Translations under genes and position numbers: made by a program
Shown here: piece after piece, positions 1-8,592 of the stretch
How the letters are laid out: each line of letters opens with the position of its first letter
Position numbering within the stretch: position 1 is the stretch's first letter
NCBI RefSeq assembly: GCF_027111355.2
Contig: NZ_CP114291.2
Coordinates: forward strand, 3,781,437 to 3,845,436
Direction of reading: 5' to 3'
Length of the DNA stretch: 64,000 nt
From: Flavobacterium eburneipallidum
Lineage (GTDB): Bacteria; Bacteroidota; Bacteroidia; Flavobacteriales; Flavobacteriaceae
Notes under the pieces: generated by a model
What the model was told of the DNA's origin: nothing
Databases searched by the model: none
Seen by the model: only the letters and a program-made list of their open reading frames with translations

Positions 1-341
1 TTATGCAAGAAGTAGAAGCGATTTGCGACAGAGTAATTATCATCAATAACGGAGAAATTGTTGCCGACAAAAAACTGGATAATTTAATTTCAACAGAAGC
101 AACACAACAAATTATTGAAGTAGAATTTGACCTTTCAGTTGAAGAAGAATTGATTGCCAAAATCGAAAACCTGACTTCTTATAAAAACACACAGGACAAC
201 ATTTGGGAATTGACTTTCAATGCCGATAAAGATATGCGTCCAGCAGTTTTTGATTTTGCGAATGCCAATGGATTGAAAACTTTACAACTCAACCAAAAAA
301 ATAAAAATCTGGAAACGGTTTTTAGGGAAATGACTAAATAG
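1..341 (+). CDS. gldA: GldA-like ABC transporter ATP-binding protein, C-terminal part (5' truncated by window edge)
   Basis: C-terminal ~113 residues of an ABC ATPase; the frame is open to the window edge, so the gene starts upstream. The visible part begins just after the expected H-loop (MQEVEAICDRVIIINNGEIV is the usual post-H-loop stretch) and continues into the small C-terminal domain common in GldA/drug-export type ATPases, ending LETVFREMTK. In flavobacteria GldA works with GldF and GldG as an ABC complex needed for gliding. Walker and signature motifs are outside the window, so the GldA assignment rests on the tail and the organism. A generic ABC-2 type ATPase is the alternative. Confidence 0.65.
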   Translation, partial: MQEVEAICDRVIIINNGEIVADKKLDNLISTEATQQIIEVEFDLSVEEELIAKIENLTSYKNTQDNIWELTFNADKDMRPAVFDFANANGLKTLQLNQKNKNLETVFREMTK

Positions 342-383
342 TTGGCAGTGGTCAGATTTTAGTAATCAGTTTATCAAATAAAA

Positions 384-419
384 AAAAGCATCGTTTACAA
401 TATAAACGATGCTTTTTTT
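384..419. terminator. Bidirectional intrinsic terminator between gldA-like gene and metF
   Basis: Arms AAAAGCATCGTTTA and TAAACGATGCTTTT with a five-base loop, with T-runs on both strands. It lies between two convergent genes and serves both. Confidence 0.85.
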
Positions 420-438
420 ATAAATGAAGGATATCAAA

Positions 439-1392
439 CTAAAAAACCCGACTTGCTATTTGATGAATATTATCTGATTTTCCCATTGAATAATAATGTA
501 CACAAGGCACACCAAATTCAATTAATTCTTTGGATTGCTGAATAGCAAATTCTACTCCTATTTGACGAACTGTCGCATTGTCTTTGGCTTGCTCGATTGA
601 ATGAATCAAATCTTGTGGCATATCCAACCAAAAAACTTGTGGCAACAATTGCAAATGACGTTTTACCGCAACTGGTTTAATTCCCGGGATAATTGGTACA
701 TTAATTCCAATAGCACGAGCCGCTTCAACAAACTTGAAATAACGTTGATTATCAAAAAACATTTGAGTTACGATGTAATCAGCTCCTGCATCTACTTTTT
801 CTTTTAGTCTTTTCAAATCGGCTTCCAAGCTTGGTGCTTCGATATGTTTTTCAGGATAACCCGCCACACCAACGCAAAAATCCGGTGCGTTTTGCATTGG
901 TAAAGTGTCGTGCAAAAATTGTCCTGCATTCATCGCCTTGATTTGTCTTACCAAATCTACTGCATAATGATTTCCTCCTTTGGTAGGTTCAAAATATTTT
1001 TCGCCTTTCATTGGATCGCCACGAAGAGCTACCAAATTATCGATTCCTAAATACTGACAATCTACCAATAAATATTCAGTTTCTTCTTTAGTGAATCCAC
1101 CACATAAAACGTGAGGAATAGCATCTACACCATATTTGTGTTGGATAGAAGCACAAATCCCAACAGTTCCCGGACGCATACGTGTAATACGACGATCAAA
1201 AAGCCCGTCTTTTTCGATGTACACATATTCTTCTCTCGAAGTTGTTACATCTATAAATGGCGGTTTAAACTCCATCAACGGATCTATATTTTCATATAAA
1301 TCTTTGATGTTAGTTCCTTTTTGTGGTGGTACAATTTCAAAAGAGAACAACGGTTTTCCTTTTGCGTCTTCTATATGCTGTGTTACTTTCAT
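439..1392 (-). CDS. metF: Methylenetetrahydrofolate reductase
   Basis: 317 aa, the normal size for bacterial MetF. This FAD enzyme reduces 5,10-methylene-THF to 5-methyl-THF, the methyl donor for MetH. Family features visible: the N-terminal FSFEIVPPQKG strand, ALRGDPMKGE, GVAGYPEKH, and the barrel segment DYIVTQMFFDN. It is the last gene of the minus-strand run, 85 bp after metH2, and a terminator follows its stop. The ATG sits just after a run of (CTTTTAAA) repeats. Function is secure; co-transcription with metH is inferred from spacing. Confidence 0.95.
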   Translation of the reverse strand: MKVTQHIEDAKGKPLFSFEIVPPQKGTNIKDLYENIDPLMEFKPPFIDVTTSREEYVYIEKDGLFDRRITRMRPGTVGICASIQHKYGVDAIPHVLCGGFTKEETEYLLVDCQYLGIDNLVALRGDPMKGEKYFEPTKGGNHYAVDLVRQIKAMNAGQFLHDTLPMQNAPDFCVGVAGYPEKHIEAPSLEADLKRLKEKVDAGADYIVTQMFFDNQRYFKFVEAARAIGINVPIIPGIKPVAVKRHLQLLPQVFWLDMPQDLIHSIEQAKDNATVRQIGVEFAIQQSKELIEFGVPCVHYYSMGKSDNIHQIASRVF

Positions 1393-1403
1393 TTGTTTTA
1401 TTT

Positions 1404-1464
1404 GTTTAAAAGTTTAAAAGTTTAAAAGTTTAAGGTCCTCTTGAACAACTTTAAACTTTTAAAC
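1404..1464. repeat. Octamer tandem repeat and inverted repeat between metH2 and metF
   Basis: Three full GTTTAAAA units plus a partial at 1404-1433. GTTTAAAAGTTTAA (1420-1433) is then the inverse of TTAAACTTTTAAAC (1451-1464). A similar tract lies upstream of cysD (15654-15684). It is intergenic leader sequence with no clear function. Confidence 0.7.
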
Positions 1465-1477
1465 CTTAAACCTTTTT

Positions 1478-4159
1478 TTAATCTGCTATATTAGGATTCA
1501 ACCATTTCATTGCCATATCGTTTGAAATACTTCTTCTTTTGGCGTAATCAATTACCTGGTCTTCTTTTATTTTTCCGAGTCCGAAATACTTGCTTTCCGG
1601 ATTTCCAAAGTAATAACCCGAAACCGAAGAAGCTGGCCACATTGCCATACTTTCGGTCAAAGTTACTCCGATTTCTTTTTCTACATTCAGTAATTTCCAA
1701 ATGGTTGGTTTTTCTAAATGGTCGGGACAAGCCGGATAACCAGGTGCCGGACGAATTCCTTTGTATTCTTCGGCAATCATTTCCTCGGTACTGATGTTTT
1801 CATCTGATGAATAGCCCCAAATTTCTTTACGAATTTTTTCGTGTAAATATTCCGCGAAGGCTTCTGCAAAACGATCTGCCAAAGCTTTGACCATAATCGA
1901 ATTGTAATCGTCCAAATCCTTTTCGAATTCGGCTGCCCATTCGTCAACACCAAAACCGGTGGTTACACAAAAAGCACCCATATAATCGACCACTCCATTA
2001 TCTTTTGGCGCAATAAAATCGGCTAAAGCGATATTTGGAGCTCCTTTTGTTTTTTGAGATTGCTGACGTAAAGTCAAGAATGTCTGTAATGGTTTTCCGT
2101 TTTCGTCTGTCAACTCAATATCATCATCGTTGATTTGATTCGCAGGAAAAATTCCATAAATTCCTTTAGCTTGCAGTTTCTTTTCTTTCAAAATCACTTT
2201 CAACATTTCCTGCGCATCAGCAAAAACAGAAGTTGCTTGTTCACCAACCACTTCATCCGTTAGGATCGCTGGATACTTTCCAAATAATTCCCAAGTTCTA
2301 AAAAACGGAGTCCAGTCGATATAAGGAACCAAAATTTCCAAATCTACTTCGATAACTTGTTCGCCAATTACATTTGGTTTTACTGGAGTAAAATTCGCCC
2401 AATCCAATTGTAATTTATTTTTACGAGCATCTTCAATGCTCAAGAAATTCTTGTCTCGTGAGCGATTCAAAAAAGTTTCTCTAAACGCATCGTATTCTGC
2501 TCGAATATCGGCTGTGTATTTTTCTCTATTATCGTCCAATAAATTTCCTGCTACCGTAACTGCTCTCGAAGCATCATTTACGTGAATTACAGTTTCTCTG
2601 TATTGTGGGGCAATTTTCACGGCAGTATGCGCACGAGAAGTCGTTGCTCCACCAATCATTACCGGAATTTTCATTCCACGTTTGTCTAATTCTTTAGCGA
2701 GATACACCATTTCATCCAAAGACGGCGTGATTAATCCGCTTAGACCAATAATATCTACATCGTGTTCAATAGCTGCTGCAATAATTTTTTCAGGAGGAAC
2801 CATTACCCCAAGGTCAATAATCTCGTAATTGTTACAAGCCAAAACCACCGAAACAATATTTTTTCCAATATCGTGAACGTCACCTTTTACGGTTGCCATC
2901 AATATTTTTCCGTTTCCTTCTTTGTCGCCCACTTGCTTTGCCGCTTCGATAAATGGCAACAAATAAGCCACGGCTTTTTTCATTACCCTTGCCGATTTTA
3001 CCACTTGCGGCAAAAACATTTTTCCTGAACCAAACAAATCTCCAACGACATTCATTCCCGTCATCAGGTTGATTTCGATTACTTCGATTGGTTTTGTAGC
3101 TGCTAATCTCGCTTCTTCCACATCAATTTCTATAAAAGCGTCGACTCCTTTTACCAAAGAGTGCGTGATTCTTTCCTGAACCGTTCCCAAACGCCATTCC
3201 TGAATTTCTTTTTCCGTGCTTTTTGGACCACCTTTTACATTCTCGGCAAAATCCAACAAACGTTCCGTGGCATCATCACGTCTATCCAAAATTACATCTT
3301 CAACGTGTTCTAATAAATCTTTTGGAATTTCATCATAAATAGAAAGCATCTCCGGGTTTACAATTCCCATCGTCATTCCGTTTTTAATGGCGTGATACAA
3401 GAAAACCGAGTGCATTGCTTCACGAACGGTATCATTTCCTCTAAACGAAAACGAAACGTTACTCACCCCACCGCTTATGTGTGCGTGAGGTAAATTTTCG
3501 CGAACCCATTTGGTTCCTCTAAAGAAATCCAAAGCATTCAGGCGGTGTTCTTCCATTCCTGTTGCTACCGGAAATATATTCAAATCAAAAATAATATCCT
3601 GCGGTGGAAAGCCCACTTTATTTACTAAAATATCATACGAACGCTGACAAATTTCTACTCTACGATCAAAATTATCCGCTTGTCCTACTTCGTCAAAAGC
3701 CATAATAATAGCTGCTGCTCCGTAGCGTTTAATCAATTGGGCGTGGTGAATAAATTGCTCTTCACCTTCTTTCAAAGAAATTGAGTTTACCACACTTTTC
3801 CCCTGAACGACTTTCAAACCAGCTTCAATAATATGCCATTTCGAACTGTCAATCATAATGGGCACACGAGCAATATCCGGTTCGGCAGCAATCAGATTCA
3901 GGAATTTTACCATTGCATATTCGCCATCCAACATTCCTTCATCCATATTAATATCGATGATTTGCGCGCCTCCTTCTACCTGCTCTTTGGCAATACTTAA
4001 TGCTTCATCGTATTTTTCTTCCTTGATTAATCGAAGAAATTTTCTCGAACCTGTAACATTGGTTCTTTCCCCAACGTTCACAAATACGCTGTCCGGTGTA
4101 ATGATTAAAGGTTCTAATCCCGATAAAACCAAATTTCTTCTTGCTTCTACTTCTGCCAT
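1478..4159 (-). CDS. metH: Methionine synthase, C-terminal part (folate-, cobalamin- and SAM-binding/activation domains)
   Basis: 893 aa. Corresponds to MetH without its homocysteine domain. Domains in order: pterin-binding ([15 protein letters not shown] near the start, then [15 protein letters not shown]), cap and B12-binding domain with the cobalamin His motif [10 protein letters not shown], and the reactivation domain with [12 protein letters not shown]. It transfers methyl from methyl-THF through cobalamin to homocysteine. The homocysteine/Zn domain is a separate gene at 7210-8211. In E. coli the two are one ~1227-aa chain, so this is a split MetH. The halves are separated here by about 3 kb of accessory genes, and the intact domains of each suggest they still work as two subunits. 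Confidence 0.95.
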   Translation of the reverse strand: MAEVEARRNLVLSGLEPLIITPDSVFVNVGERTNVTGSRKFLRLIKEEKYDEALSIAKEQVEGGAQIIDINMDEGMLDGEYAMVKFLNLIAAEPDIARVPIMIDSSKWHIIEAGLKVVQGKSVVNSISLKEGEEQFIHHAQLIKRYGAAAIIMAFDEVGQADNFDRRVEICQRSYDILVNKVGFPPQDIIFDLNIFPVATGMEEHRLNALDFFRGTKWVRENLPHAHISGGVSNVSFSFRGNDTVREAMHSVFLYHAIKNGMTMGIVNPEMLSIYDEIPKDLLEHVEDVILDRRDDATERLLDFAENVKGGPKSTEKEIQEWRLGTVQERITHSLVKGVDAFIEIDVEEARLAATKPIEVIEINLMTGMNVVGDLFGSGKMFLPQVVKSARVMKKAVAYLLPFIEAAKQVGDKEGNGKILMATVKGDVHDIGKNIVSVVLACNNYEIIDLGVMVPPEKIIAAAIEHDVDIIGLSGLITPSLDEMVYLAKELDKRGMKIPVMIGGATTSRAHTAVKIAPQYRETVIHVNDASRAVTVAGNLLDDNREKYTADIRAEYDAFRETFLNRSRDKNFLSIEDARKNKLQLDWANFTPVKPNVIGEQVIEVDLEILVPYIDWTPFFRTWELFGKYPAILTDEVVGEQATSVFADAQEMLKVILKEKKLQAKGIYGIFPANQINDDDIELTDENGKPLQTFLTLRQQSQKTKGAPNIALADFIAPKDNGVVDYMGAFCVTTGFGVDEWAAEFEKDLDDYNSIMVKALADRFAEAFAEYLHEKIRKEIWGYSSDENISTEEMIAEEYKGIRPAPGYPACPDHLEKPTIWKLLNVEKEIGVTLTESMAMWPASSVSGYYFGNPESKYFGLGKIKEDQVIDYAKRRSISNDMAMKWLNPNIAD

Positions 4160-4178
4160 TTTTTTATTTTTTATTTAA

Positions 4179-4226
4179 CAACGAAATAAATTCCATTGCT
4201 ACAATATGTATCGTCCCAAGGAACTC
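4179..4226. repeat. Intergenic palindrome repeat, diverged copy 1
   Basis: A stretch starting CAACGAAATAAATTCCATTG that aligns over about 48 bp with 6635-6682 (CAACGGATTAAATTCCGTTG and following). A third copy is at 5473-5503. Copies 2 and 3 keep perfect arms CAACGGA/TCCGTTG; this copy has decayed arms. Confidence 0.7.
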
Positions 4227-4236
4227 TTGTATTTAT

Positions 4237-5464
4237 TTATAACAATCCTTTCAACGCTTCCGTATCTGGCAGAATATTTTTATAAGCTTCTGGCAAATCA
4301 TTGTACGTTTTATAAGTTACCACTCCCATTGGTTTTGAGGTATCTCTAAAGGCAAATTCAACTATTTTATTATTTTTTTCTTTGCAAAGAATAATTCCAA
4401 TAGACGGATTTTCGTGTGGTTGTTTAACCATTTCATCCAATGCTGAAAGATACAAATTCATTTTTCCCCACATATTCTGCTTTGAATTTACCTTTTTTCA
4501 ATTCGATAGCTACCAAACTTTGAATTTTTCTGTTAAAAAACAGCAAATCTATAAAATACTCTTCGTCTTCAATAAGCAATCGGTGTTGATTTCCGATGAA
4601 ACTAAATTCAGAACCCAAAGCCATTATAAATTTTTTGATATTCTGCACAATTGCATTTTCCAAAACACGTTCATTTGGCTCTTCATCGGCATCTTCAATA
4701 TTTATAAAATCCAAAAGCATTTCGTCTTTAAAAGCCATTAACGCTTTTTGTCGAAAACTATTTTCAGACAAAGTGGTTTGAAAATTATGCGCTAATTTAC
4801 CTTGTCGTTGGTACAAATCCGATTTTAAATGGTGTTTTAGAGTTGTGTTATTCCAAAATTCAGTTGCTGTTCTTTGGATATAAAAAATACGTTCTTCTAT
4901 GCTTTCGGTGTTATTTAATATTGCAATATGATGCCTAAAACCATTCTTTAGAAAAAGACCTAAAAACTCATTTTGTAATTCGTCAGTTGCCAACTGACGA
5001 ATTAGAGAGTCACCATTCAATTCATCAGTTGGCAACTGATGAATTAGAGAACCATCATTAAAATCGCCAATTGGCGACTGGCGATTTGCGTTTTTCAATT
5101 CGGCAGACGGTATCTGCCGATTTAACTCTTCTTCCGAAAAATAAAAAAGAGGTGCTTTTTCATCAATCAAAAAAGGTTGCATAAACTCCCATTCTTCATA
5201 GAAAATACGCATATTTCTAATATTCGTAGCCGAAAAACCTCTCAATCCGTGAAGCTCTTGTTGCAACAAACTCGAAATACTATCAATAGCTCCTTTACCC
5301 CAATTTTTGTTTCGACTATGAAACGATACATATTGACCTATTCCAAAATACAACTTGAGTAATTCCTTATTGGCAAGCGCAGCAGCTTCGTAACGACTTC
5401 GTAAAATCGCCGTTTTTATTTGCTGAACCGCCTGTAAATAATTATTAACTCCTTGTATTTGCAT
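4237..5464 (-). pseudogene. DUF1016/YhcG-family PDDEXK nuclease, frameshifted
   Basis: Two overlapping frames rebuild one ~405-aa protein: 5464 down to about 4462 gives the DUF1016 N-terminal helical domain and the nuclease core (EYFIDLLFFNRKIQSLVAIELKKGKF, with the D and E-x-K residues). The C-terminal frame 4473-4237 continues with MNLYLSALDEMVKQPHENPS. The shift falls at GGGGAAAAA/TTTTTCCCC (4461-4469); removing one A restores the family sequence EYVGKMNLYL. The DUF1016 family is linked to restriction-like and mobile contexts. A variable linker carries four 14-aa repeats (see 4976-5123). The gene is a sequencing error, a slippage site or a dead gene; these cannot be told apart here. It lies between the metH halves. 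Confidence 0.85.
4976..5123 (-). repeat. Four in-frame 42-bp repeats, each a ~27-bp palindrome, inside the DUF1016 gene
   Basis: Palindromes at 4977-5003, 5019-5045, 5061-5087 and 5097-5123, spaced 42, 42 and 36 bp. They encode the peptide series RQLATDEL, HQLPTDEL, RQSPIGDF, RQIPSAEL. Arms: CGTCAGTTG/CAACTGACG; CATCAGTTG/CAACTGATG; AAATCGCCA/TGGCGATTT; CGGCAGA/TCTGCCG. Both arms change together from copy to copy, so hairpin pairing is preserved while the sequence drifts. Confidence 0.85.
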
Positions 5465-5472
5465 ATTTTTTA

Positions 5473-5503
5473 ATTTTCAACGGATTAAATTCCGTTGCTA
5501 TAT
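5473..5503. repeat. Intergenic palindrome repeat, copy 2
   Basis: CAACGGA-TTAAAT-TCCGTTG core, identical over about 29 bp to 6629-6657. It lies just upstream of the DUF1016 start. Confidence 0.8.
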
Positions 5504-5508
5504 AGCTT

Positions 5509-5640
5509 TTATTTTGCTAATTCCAATATTAATTGTTGCGACACTGTCGCAATAATTTGCTCGTCGAAGGTTTCGACAACTTTTACCATCCTCGTTAAAG
5601 CAAAAAAAGTTGTTTTCTGCACTAAATTTAAAATATCCAC
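5509..5640 (-). pseudogene. Remnant of a DUF1016 N-terminal domain (43-codon GTG ORF)
   Basis: Reads from GTG at 5640 to TAA at 5509, only 9 bp after the BRO gene stop. The peptide contains VETFDEQIIATVSQQLILEL, which resembles the DUF1016/YhcG N-terminal motif DEQIVATLSQQL. The bases coding IATVSQ form a perfect 8-1-8 palindrome (TTGCGACA-C-TGTCGCAA, 5536-5552). Too short to be a working domain, so read as a decayed fragment. A tiny real ORF coupled to the BRO gene is the alternative. Confidence 0.5.
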
Positions 5641-5649
5641 TTATTGAAT

Positions 5650-6462
5650 TTATTCCAAAAGTTTTTTGGCACTTATTGGACTAACTATTTTTTTTCCAGT
5701 TTTCTCTTCAATTTCTTTGCGTGTATTTCCTGCAATCGTACCACCTTGTTTGGCAATAGTTTTGTTTTGCTGAAAAGTTACTGGCTTTTTCTCTTTACTT
5801 ATTTCGGTTGTTGTAGCTTCGGCTAGCATATTTAGAACCAATTCTAAATTGGTCATATTATCCCGAAGATTTTCCTTTTTCAACTCTTTTAAATTCTTGT
5901 ATTCTTTAACCGAAAGTCCACTCCAAGCCTTTATAATTTCATCCGTCAATATCGCAAACTCCTGTCCTTTTTTTACTCCTCGTATTTCCCATTCGTCCGT
6001 AAGGTCTTTACGGACTTCTATACTTTTTAATCTTTGATTCACCCATTCTTTCGAATATCCTTTTTTGAGATAGGTTTCCATCAATCGGTCGATTCCTATT
6101 TCGGGATCGGCTATTTCGTCTAATCTTTCGCTTCCTACTTTGGCTAACCAAAGCTTGAAAGGCTCTGCGTTTGGCGATGGCACGGATTGGATTAATCTGA
6201 AAACAGCTGTTGTTTTTCCTGCCAACGTTTTCCGACTTTTGCCATTAGACAACATACTTACCTGGGGACAATTTGTCCCTAGGTAGCTTCCTAATTCAGG
6301 ATCTCGCTTTCTAATTTTTTTTAAATAATCTGTTGGATTTACAGAATCTGTCAAAACAGCAACCACATCTACAATAGAAAAATACCATTGTTCTTCCTCC
6401 TCATTCCATACAGAACGAACTTGCTTTTGCTCGAATAGTTTTACTGCGGTTTCTTTGGTCAT
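5650..6462 (-). CDS. BRO-N domain protein, DinD-like / phage antirepressor type
   Basis: 270 aa. The N-terminal ~110 residues fit the BRO-N/DinD fold (VRSVWNEEEEQWYFSIVDVVAVLTDS, then YLKKIRKRDPELGSYLGTNCPQ, then KTLAGKTTAVFRLIQSVPSPNAEPFK). The middle (LMETYLKKGYSKEWVNQRLKSIEVRKDLTDEW) and a Lys-rich C-terminal segment match DinD-like proteins, which bind DNA or antagonise DNA-damage responses. No transmembrane segment or signal peptide. It sits between the metH halves next to DUF1016 sequences, a partnership typical of accessory DNA. Its role here is not known. Confidence 0.8.
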   Translation of the reverse strand: MTKETAVKLFEQKQVRSVWNEEEEQWYFSIVDVVAVLTDSVNPTDYLKKIRKRDPELGSYLGTNCPQVSMLSNGKSRKTLAGKTTAVFRLIQSVPSPNAEPFKLWLAKVGSERLDEIADPEIGIDRLMETYLKKGYSKEWVNQRLKSIEVRKDLTDEWEIRGVKKGQEFAILTDEIIKAWSGLSVKEYKNLKELKKENLRDNMTNLELVLNMLAEATTTEISKEKKPVTFQQNKTIAKQGGTIAGNTRKEIEEKTGKKIVSPISAKKLLE

Positions 6463-6483
6463 TGTTTTTGCTTTATTATTTTC

Positions 6484-6508
6484 AAACGGCTACAAATCGT
6501 AGCCGTTT
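6484..6508. repeat. Perfect hairpin upstream of the BRO gene
   Basis: AAACGGCTAC / GTAGCCGTTT arms with a five-base loop, 20 bp upstream of the BRO ATG. It may be a terminator (TTTTATTTT follows on the plus strand) or one more palindromic unit of this repeat-rich stretch. Confidence 0.55.
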
Positions 6509-6525
6509 TATTTTCTTATAAATTT

Positions 6526-6612
6526 CAGTTGGTTACGAATTGTAACTAACTGTTTAAAAAAAAGTAACAAACTCATTTTGTAATTCGTCAGTTGGCAACT
6601 GGCGAATTACAT
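6526..6612 (-). pseudogene. Decayed DUF1016 repeat fragment
   Basis: On the minus strand this reads VIRQLPTDELQNEFV before stopping, near-identical to IRQLATDELQNEFL of the DUF1016 gene. The 24 bases at 6571-6594 are shared with the DUF1016 gene. It includes a 31-bp palindrome (6580-6610) and another at 6526-6552 (CAGTT.GTTAC/GTAAC.AACTG). No complete gene surrounds it. Confidence 0.65.
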
Positions 6613-6628
6613 TTTCATTTTTTATATA

Positions 6629-6682
6629 ATTTTCAACGGATTAAATTCCGTTGCTATAAAATGTATCTTTCCTACGGAACTT
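6629..6682. repeat. Intergenic palindrome repeat, copy 3
   Basis: CAACGGA-TTAAAT-TCCGTTG core followed by GCTATAAAATGTATC and CGGAACT. The flank also aligns with copy 1 at 4179-4226, so the unit is about 50 bp. Confidence 0.8.
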
Positions 6683-6707
6683 GCTTATTCTTAAACAAAA
6701 ATAAAAA

Positions 6708-7148
6708 TCATTTCCACTTTGACTTTTCTATATATTTACACGTTACACCACCATCATAAATATAATATTTGACTTTGGCAAAACCTGCTTTGACAAGTGT
6801 TATCGAATCTGGTTTTAATTCTTTATCTAGAATAATATAATTTGCACTAGGATTATTCAAATCATATTTTACTTTGTAAAACTTATTTACCAATTCTTTA
6901 TTTGAACTTGAAGTTTTTCCTAAAAATCTTTTACCTGAATAGAAGTAATATTTCAAATAACTGTTCTTATTTGATCTTTTAATTTTTGTAGCGAATCCAA
7001 TAGCTTCTCCTTTAAAAGTTTTTCTGTATTCAGAATATTCATTAGCATCTTTATTTATAAAATAAACAAACATAATTACTACTGTAAAAAAAATAATTCT
7101 TCCTAGCCAATTAGTTTTATTTGCTACTACTTTGTTTTCTTCTATCAT
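6708..7148 (-). CDS. Small membrane-anchored protein of unknown function
   Basis: 146 aa. One clear N-terminal transmembrane helix at about residues 16-31 (LGRIIFFTVVIMFVYFI), then a basic domain of about 110 residues with FKGEAIGFATKIKRSNKN, YYFYSGKRFLGKTSS and YKVKYDLNNPSANYIIL. The last motif is seen in flavobacterial hypothetical proteins with a predicted beta-rich exported or periplasmic domain. One Cys. Unrecognised family. It lies alone between repeat copy 3 and the metH N-part, 61 bp from metH1. Confidence 0.65.
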   Translation of the reverse strand: MIEENKVVANKTNWLGRIIFFTVVIMFVYFINKDANEYSEYRKTFKGEAIGFATKIKRSNKNSYLKYYFYSGKRFLGKTSSSNKELVNKFYKVKYDLNNPSANYIILDKELKPDSITLVKAGFAKVKYYIYDGGVTCKYIEKSKWK

Positions 7149-7209
7149 TTTTACTTTCTAATGCCAAAATCAATAATATTGATAACTTTCAATTCCAAAT
7201 TATTTCGTT

Positions 7210-8211
7210 TTACATCACCGCTGTCGAAACCCTAGGTTTATAATCTTTTGCAATATCAGCAATTAACTTTATGTGTCCAGGAGTTGTTCCGCAACAACCT
7301 CCAATGATGTTGATTAAATTATCTTCTAAATATTCCTTAATCAAAGCTTGTGTTTGTTCCGGTGTTTCGTCGTACTCTCCAAAAGCATTTGGCAATCCTG
7401 CATTCGGATGCGCCGAAATATTGAACGAAGTGTTATGCGATAAAGTCTGTAAATACGGTTTTAACAAATCGGCACCCAAAGCACAATTGAAACCTACGCT
7501 CAATAACGGAATATGTGAAACCGAAATCAGGAAAGCTTCTACGGTTTGTCCTGAAAGTGTTCTTCCTGAAGCATCGGTAATGGTTCCTGAAACCATAATT
7601 GGAATATCAATATTACGTTCTTCTTTTACTTGTTCGATAGCGAAAAGTGCTGCTTTGGCATTCAGCGTATCAAAAATAGTTTCTACCAAAAGTAAATCGC
7701 AACCTCCGTCCATTAAAGCTTCCACTTGTTGTTTGTAAGCAATGCGCAAATCATCAAAAGTTACGGCTCTGTAACCCGGATCATTCACATCAGGCGACAT
7801 ACTTGCGGTACGGTTTGTTGGACCAATTGAACCGGCTACAAAACGAGGTTTTTCAGGATTTTTGGCTGTAAACTCATCAGCTACTTCACGGGCAATTTTT
7901 GCCGATTCGTAGTTCAATTCATATACATAATCTTCCAAATGGTAATCCGCCATTCCGATTGTTGTTCCTGAAAACGTATTGGTTTCCACAATATCGGCTC
8001 CTGCTTCGAAATACAAAGCGTGGACTTCTTTGATGGCTTTGGGTTGTGTCAACGACAATAAGTCATTGTTCCCTTTGAGCGGATGCGGAAAGTCCTTGAA
8101 TTGTTCTCCTCGGAAATCTTCTTCAGAAAAATTATAGCGTTGCAACATCGTTCCCATGGCTCCATCGAGTACGAGAATTCGTTTTTTTATTTCTTCTTGA
8201 ATGTTTGGCAT
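7210..8211 (-). CDS. metH: Methionine synthase, N-terminal homocysteine S-methyltransferase part
   Basis: 333 aa, matching the first domain of MetH. It carries the start motif [14 protein letters not shown] and the three zinc-binding cysteines in VGFNCALGA and [11 protein letters not shown]. It activates homocysteine thiolate for methylation by cobalamin held on the other chain (1478-4159). Upstream of it lie palindromes and a structured element rather than a recognisable riboswitch. The gene ends cleanly at the barrel, so the split is at the usual domain boundary. Confidence 0.93.
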   Translation of the reverse strand: MPNIQEEIKKRILVLDGAMGTMLQRYNFSEEDFRGEQFKDFPHPLKGNNDLLSLTQPKAIKEVHALYFEAGADIVETNTFSGTTIGMADYHLEDYVYELNYESAKIAREVADEFTAKNPEKPRFVAGSIGPTNRTASMSPDVNDPGYRAVTFDDLRIAYKQQVEALMDGGCDLLLVETIFDTLNAKAALFAIEQVKEERNIDIPIMVSGTITDASGRTLSGQTVEAFLISVSHIPLLSVGFNCALGADLLKPYLQTLSHNTSFNISAHPNAGLPNAFGEYDETPEQTQALIKEYLEDNLINIIGGCCGTTPGHIKLIADIAKDYKPRVSTAVM

Positions 8212-8272
8212 AACTTATTTTTGTTTTTTCAACCGCAAAGTCACAAGGACGCAAAGGTTTTTTATTTTGCTT

Positions 8273-8348
8273 CCTACAAGGTCTTTTTCAGACCTTGTAG
8301 GTATTGTTTTTATTTTACACCTACAAGGTCCTAAAAAGACCTTGCAGG
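8273..8348. repeat. Two tandem 29-bp palindromes
   Basis: CCTACAAGGTC-loop-GACCTTGTAGG at 8273-8301 and CCTACAAGGTC-loop-GACCTTGCAGG at 8320-8348. Strong hairpins in the 404-bp gap between metH1 and the flavoprotein gene. A REP-like intergenic repeat. Confidence 0.8.
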
Positions 8349-8396
8349 AGGAATTGACTTTCATAATAATTTCCAAAAATCACCATTGTCGGCTGT

Positions 8397-8505
8397 TTAG
8401 CCCCGATTGCAGCGGCATCTTTTTGTGGCGGTGTTCGCCACAAAAAATATAGCGGAAAGCGGGAACCCAACTTGGCTGATAAATCCTAATCTTTCGCTCC
8501 TTCTT
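8397..8505 (+). ncRNA. Structured repeat element, possibly Flavo-1-like RNA, copy 1
   Basis: Starts TTTAGCCCCGATTGCAGCGG, then a hairpin TTTTTGTGGCG-GTGTT-CGCCACAAAAA, then AGCGGAAAGCGGGAAC, and TTTCGCTCC about 35 nt on. The same framework is at 17581-17690. The conserved AGCCCCGA and GCGGGAAC blocks flanking a variable hairpin suggest a folded RNA. I associate this pattern with flavobacterial intergenic RNAs such as Flavo-1, but cannot verify the family. It is antisense to the surrounding genes. Confidence 0.5.
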
Positions 8506-8558
8506 TCGACTACGCTCAAGATTGATTTTGCAATTATTTTGGAACTGCAAAGTAAAGC

Positions 8559-8592
8559 AATAGCCTTACCACTTGCAAGTGATAAGGCTATT
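8559..8592 (-). terminator. Strong hairpin after the flavoprotein gene
   Basis: AATAGCCTTA.CACTTG/CAAGTG.TAAGGCTATT, nearly fully palindromic, 24 bp beyond the stop of the minus-strand gene at 8616. The T-tract is weak, so it could also be an RNA-stabilising hairpin. Confidence 0.55.

Noticed and set aside
4976..5123. Regular 42-bp spacing of palindromes looks at first like a CRISPR array
   Set aside because: The units vary, lie in frame within a coding region, and have no unique spacers.
7271..7738. 155-codon plus-strand ORF over metH1
   Set aside because: Mirror of the well-supported homocysteine methyltransferase frame.
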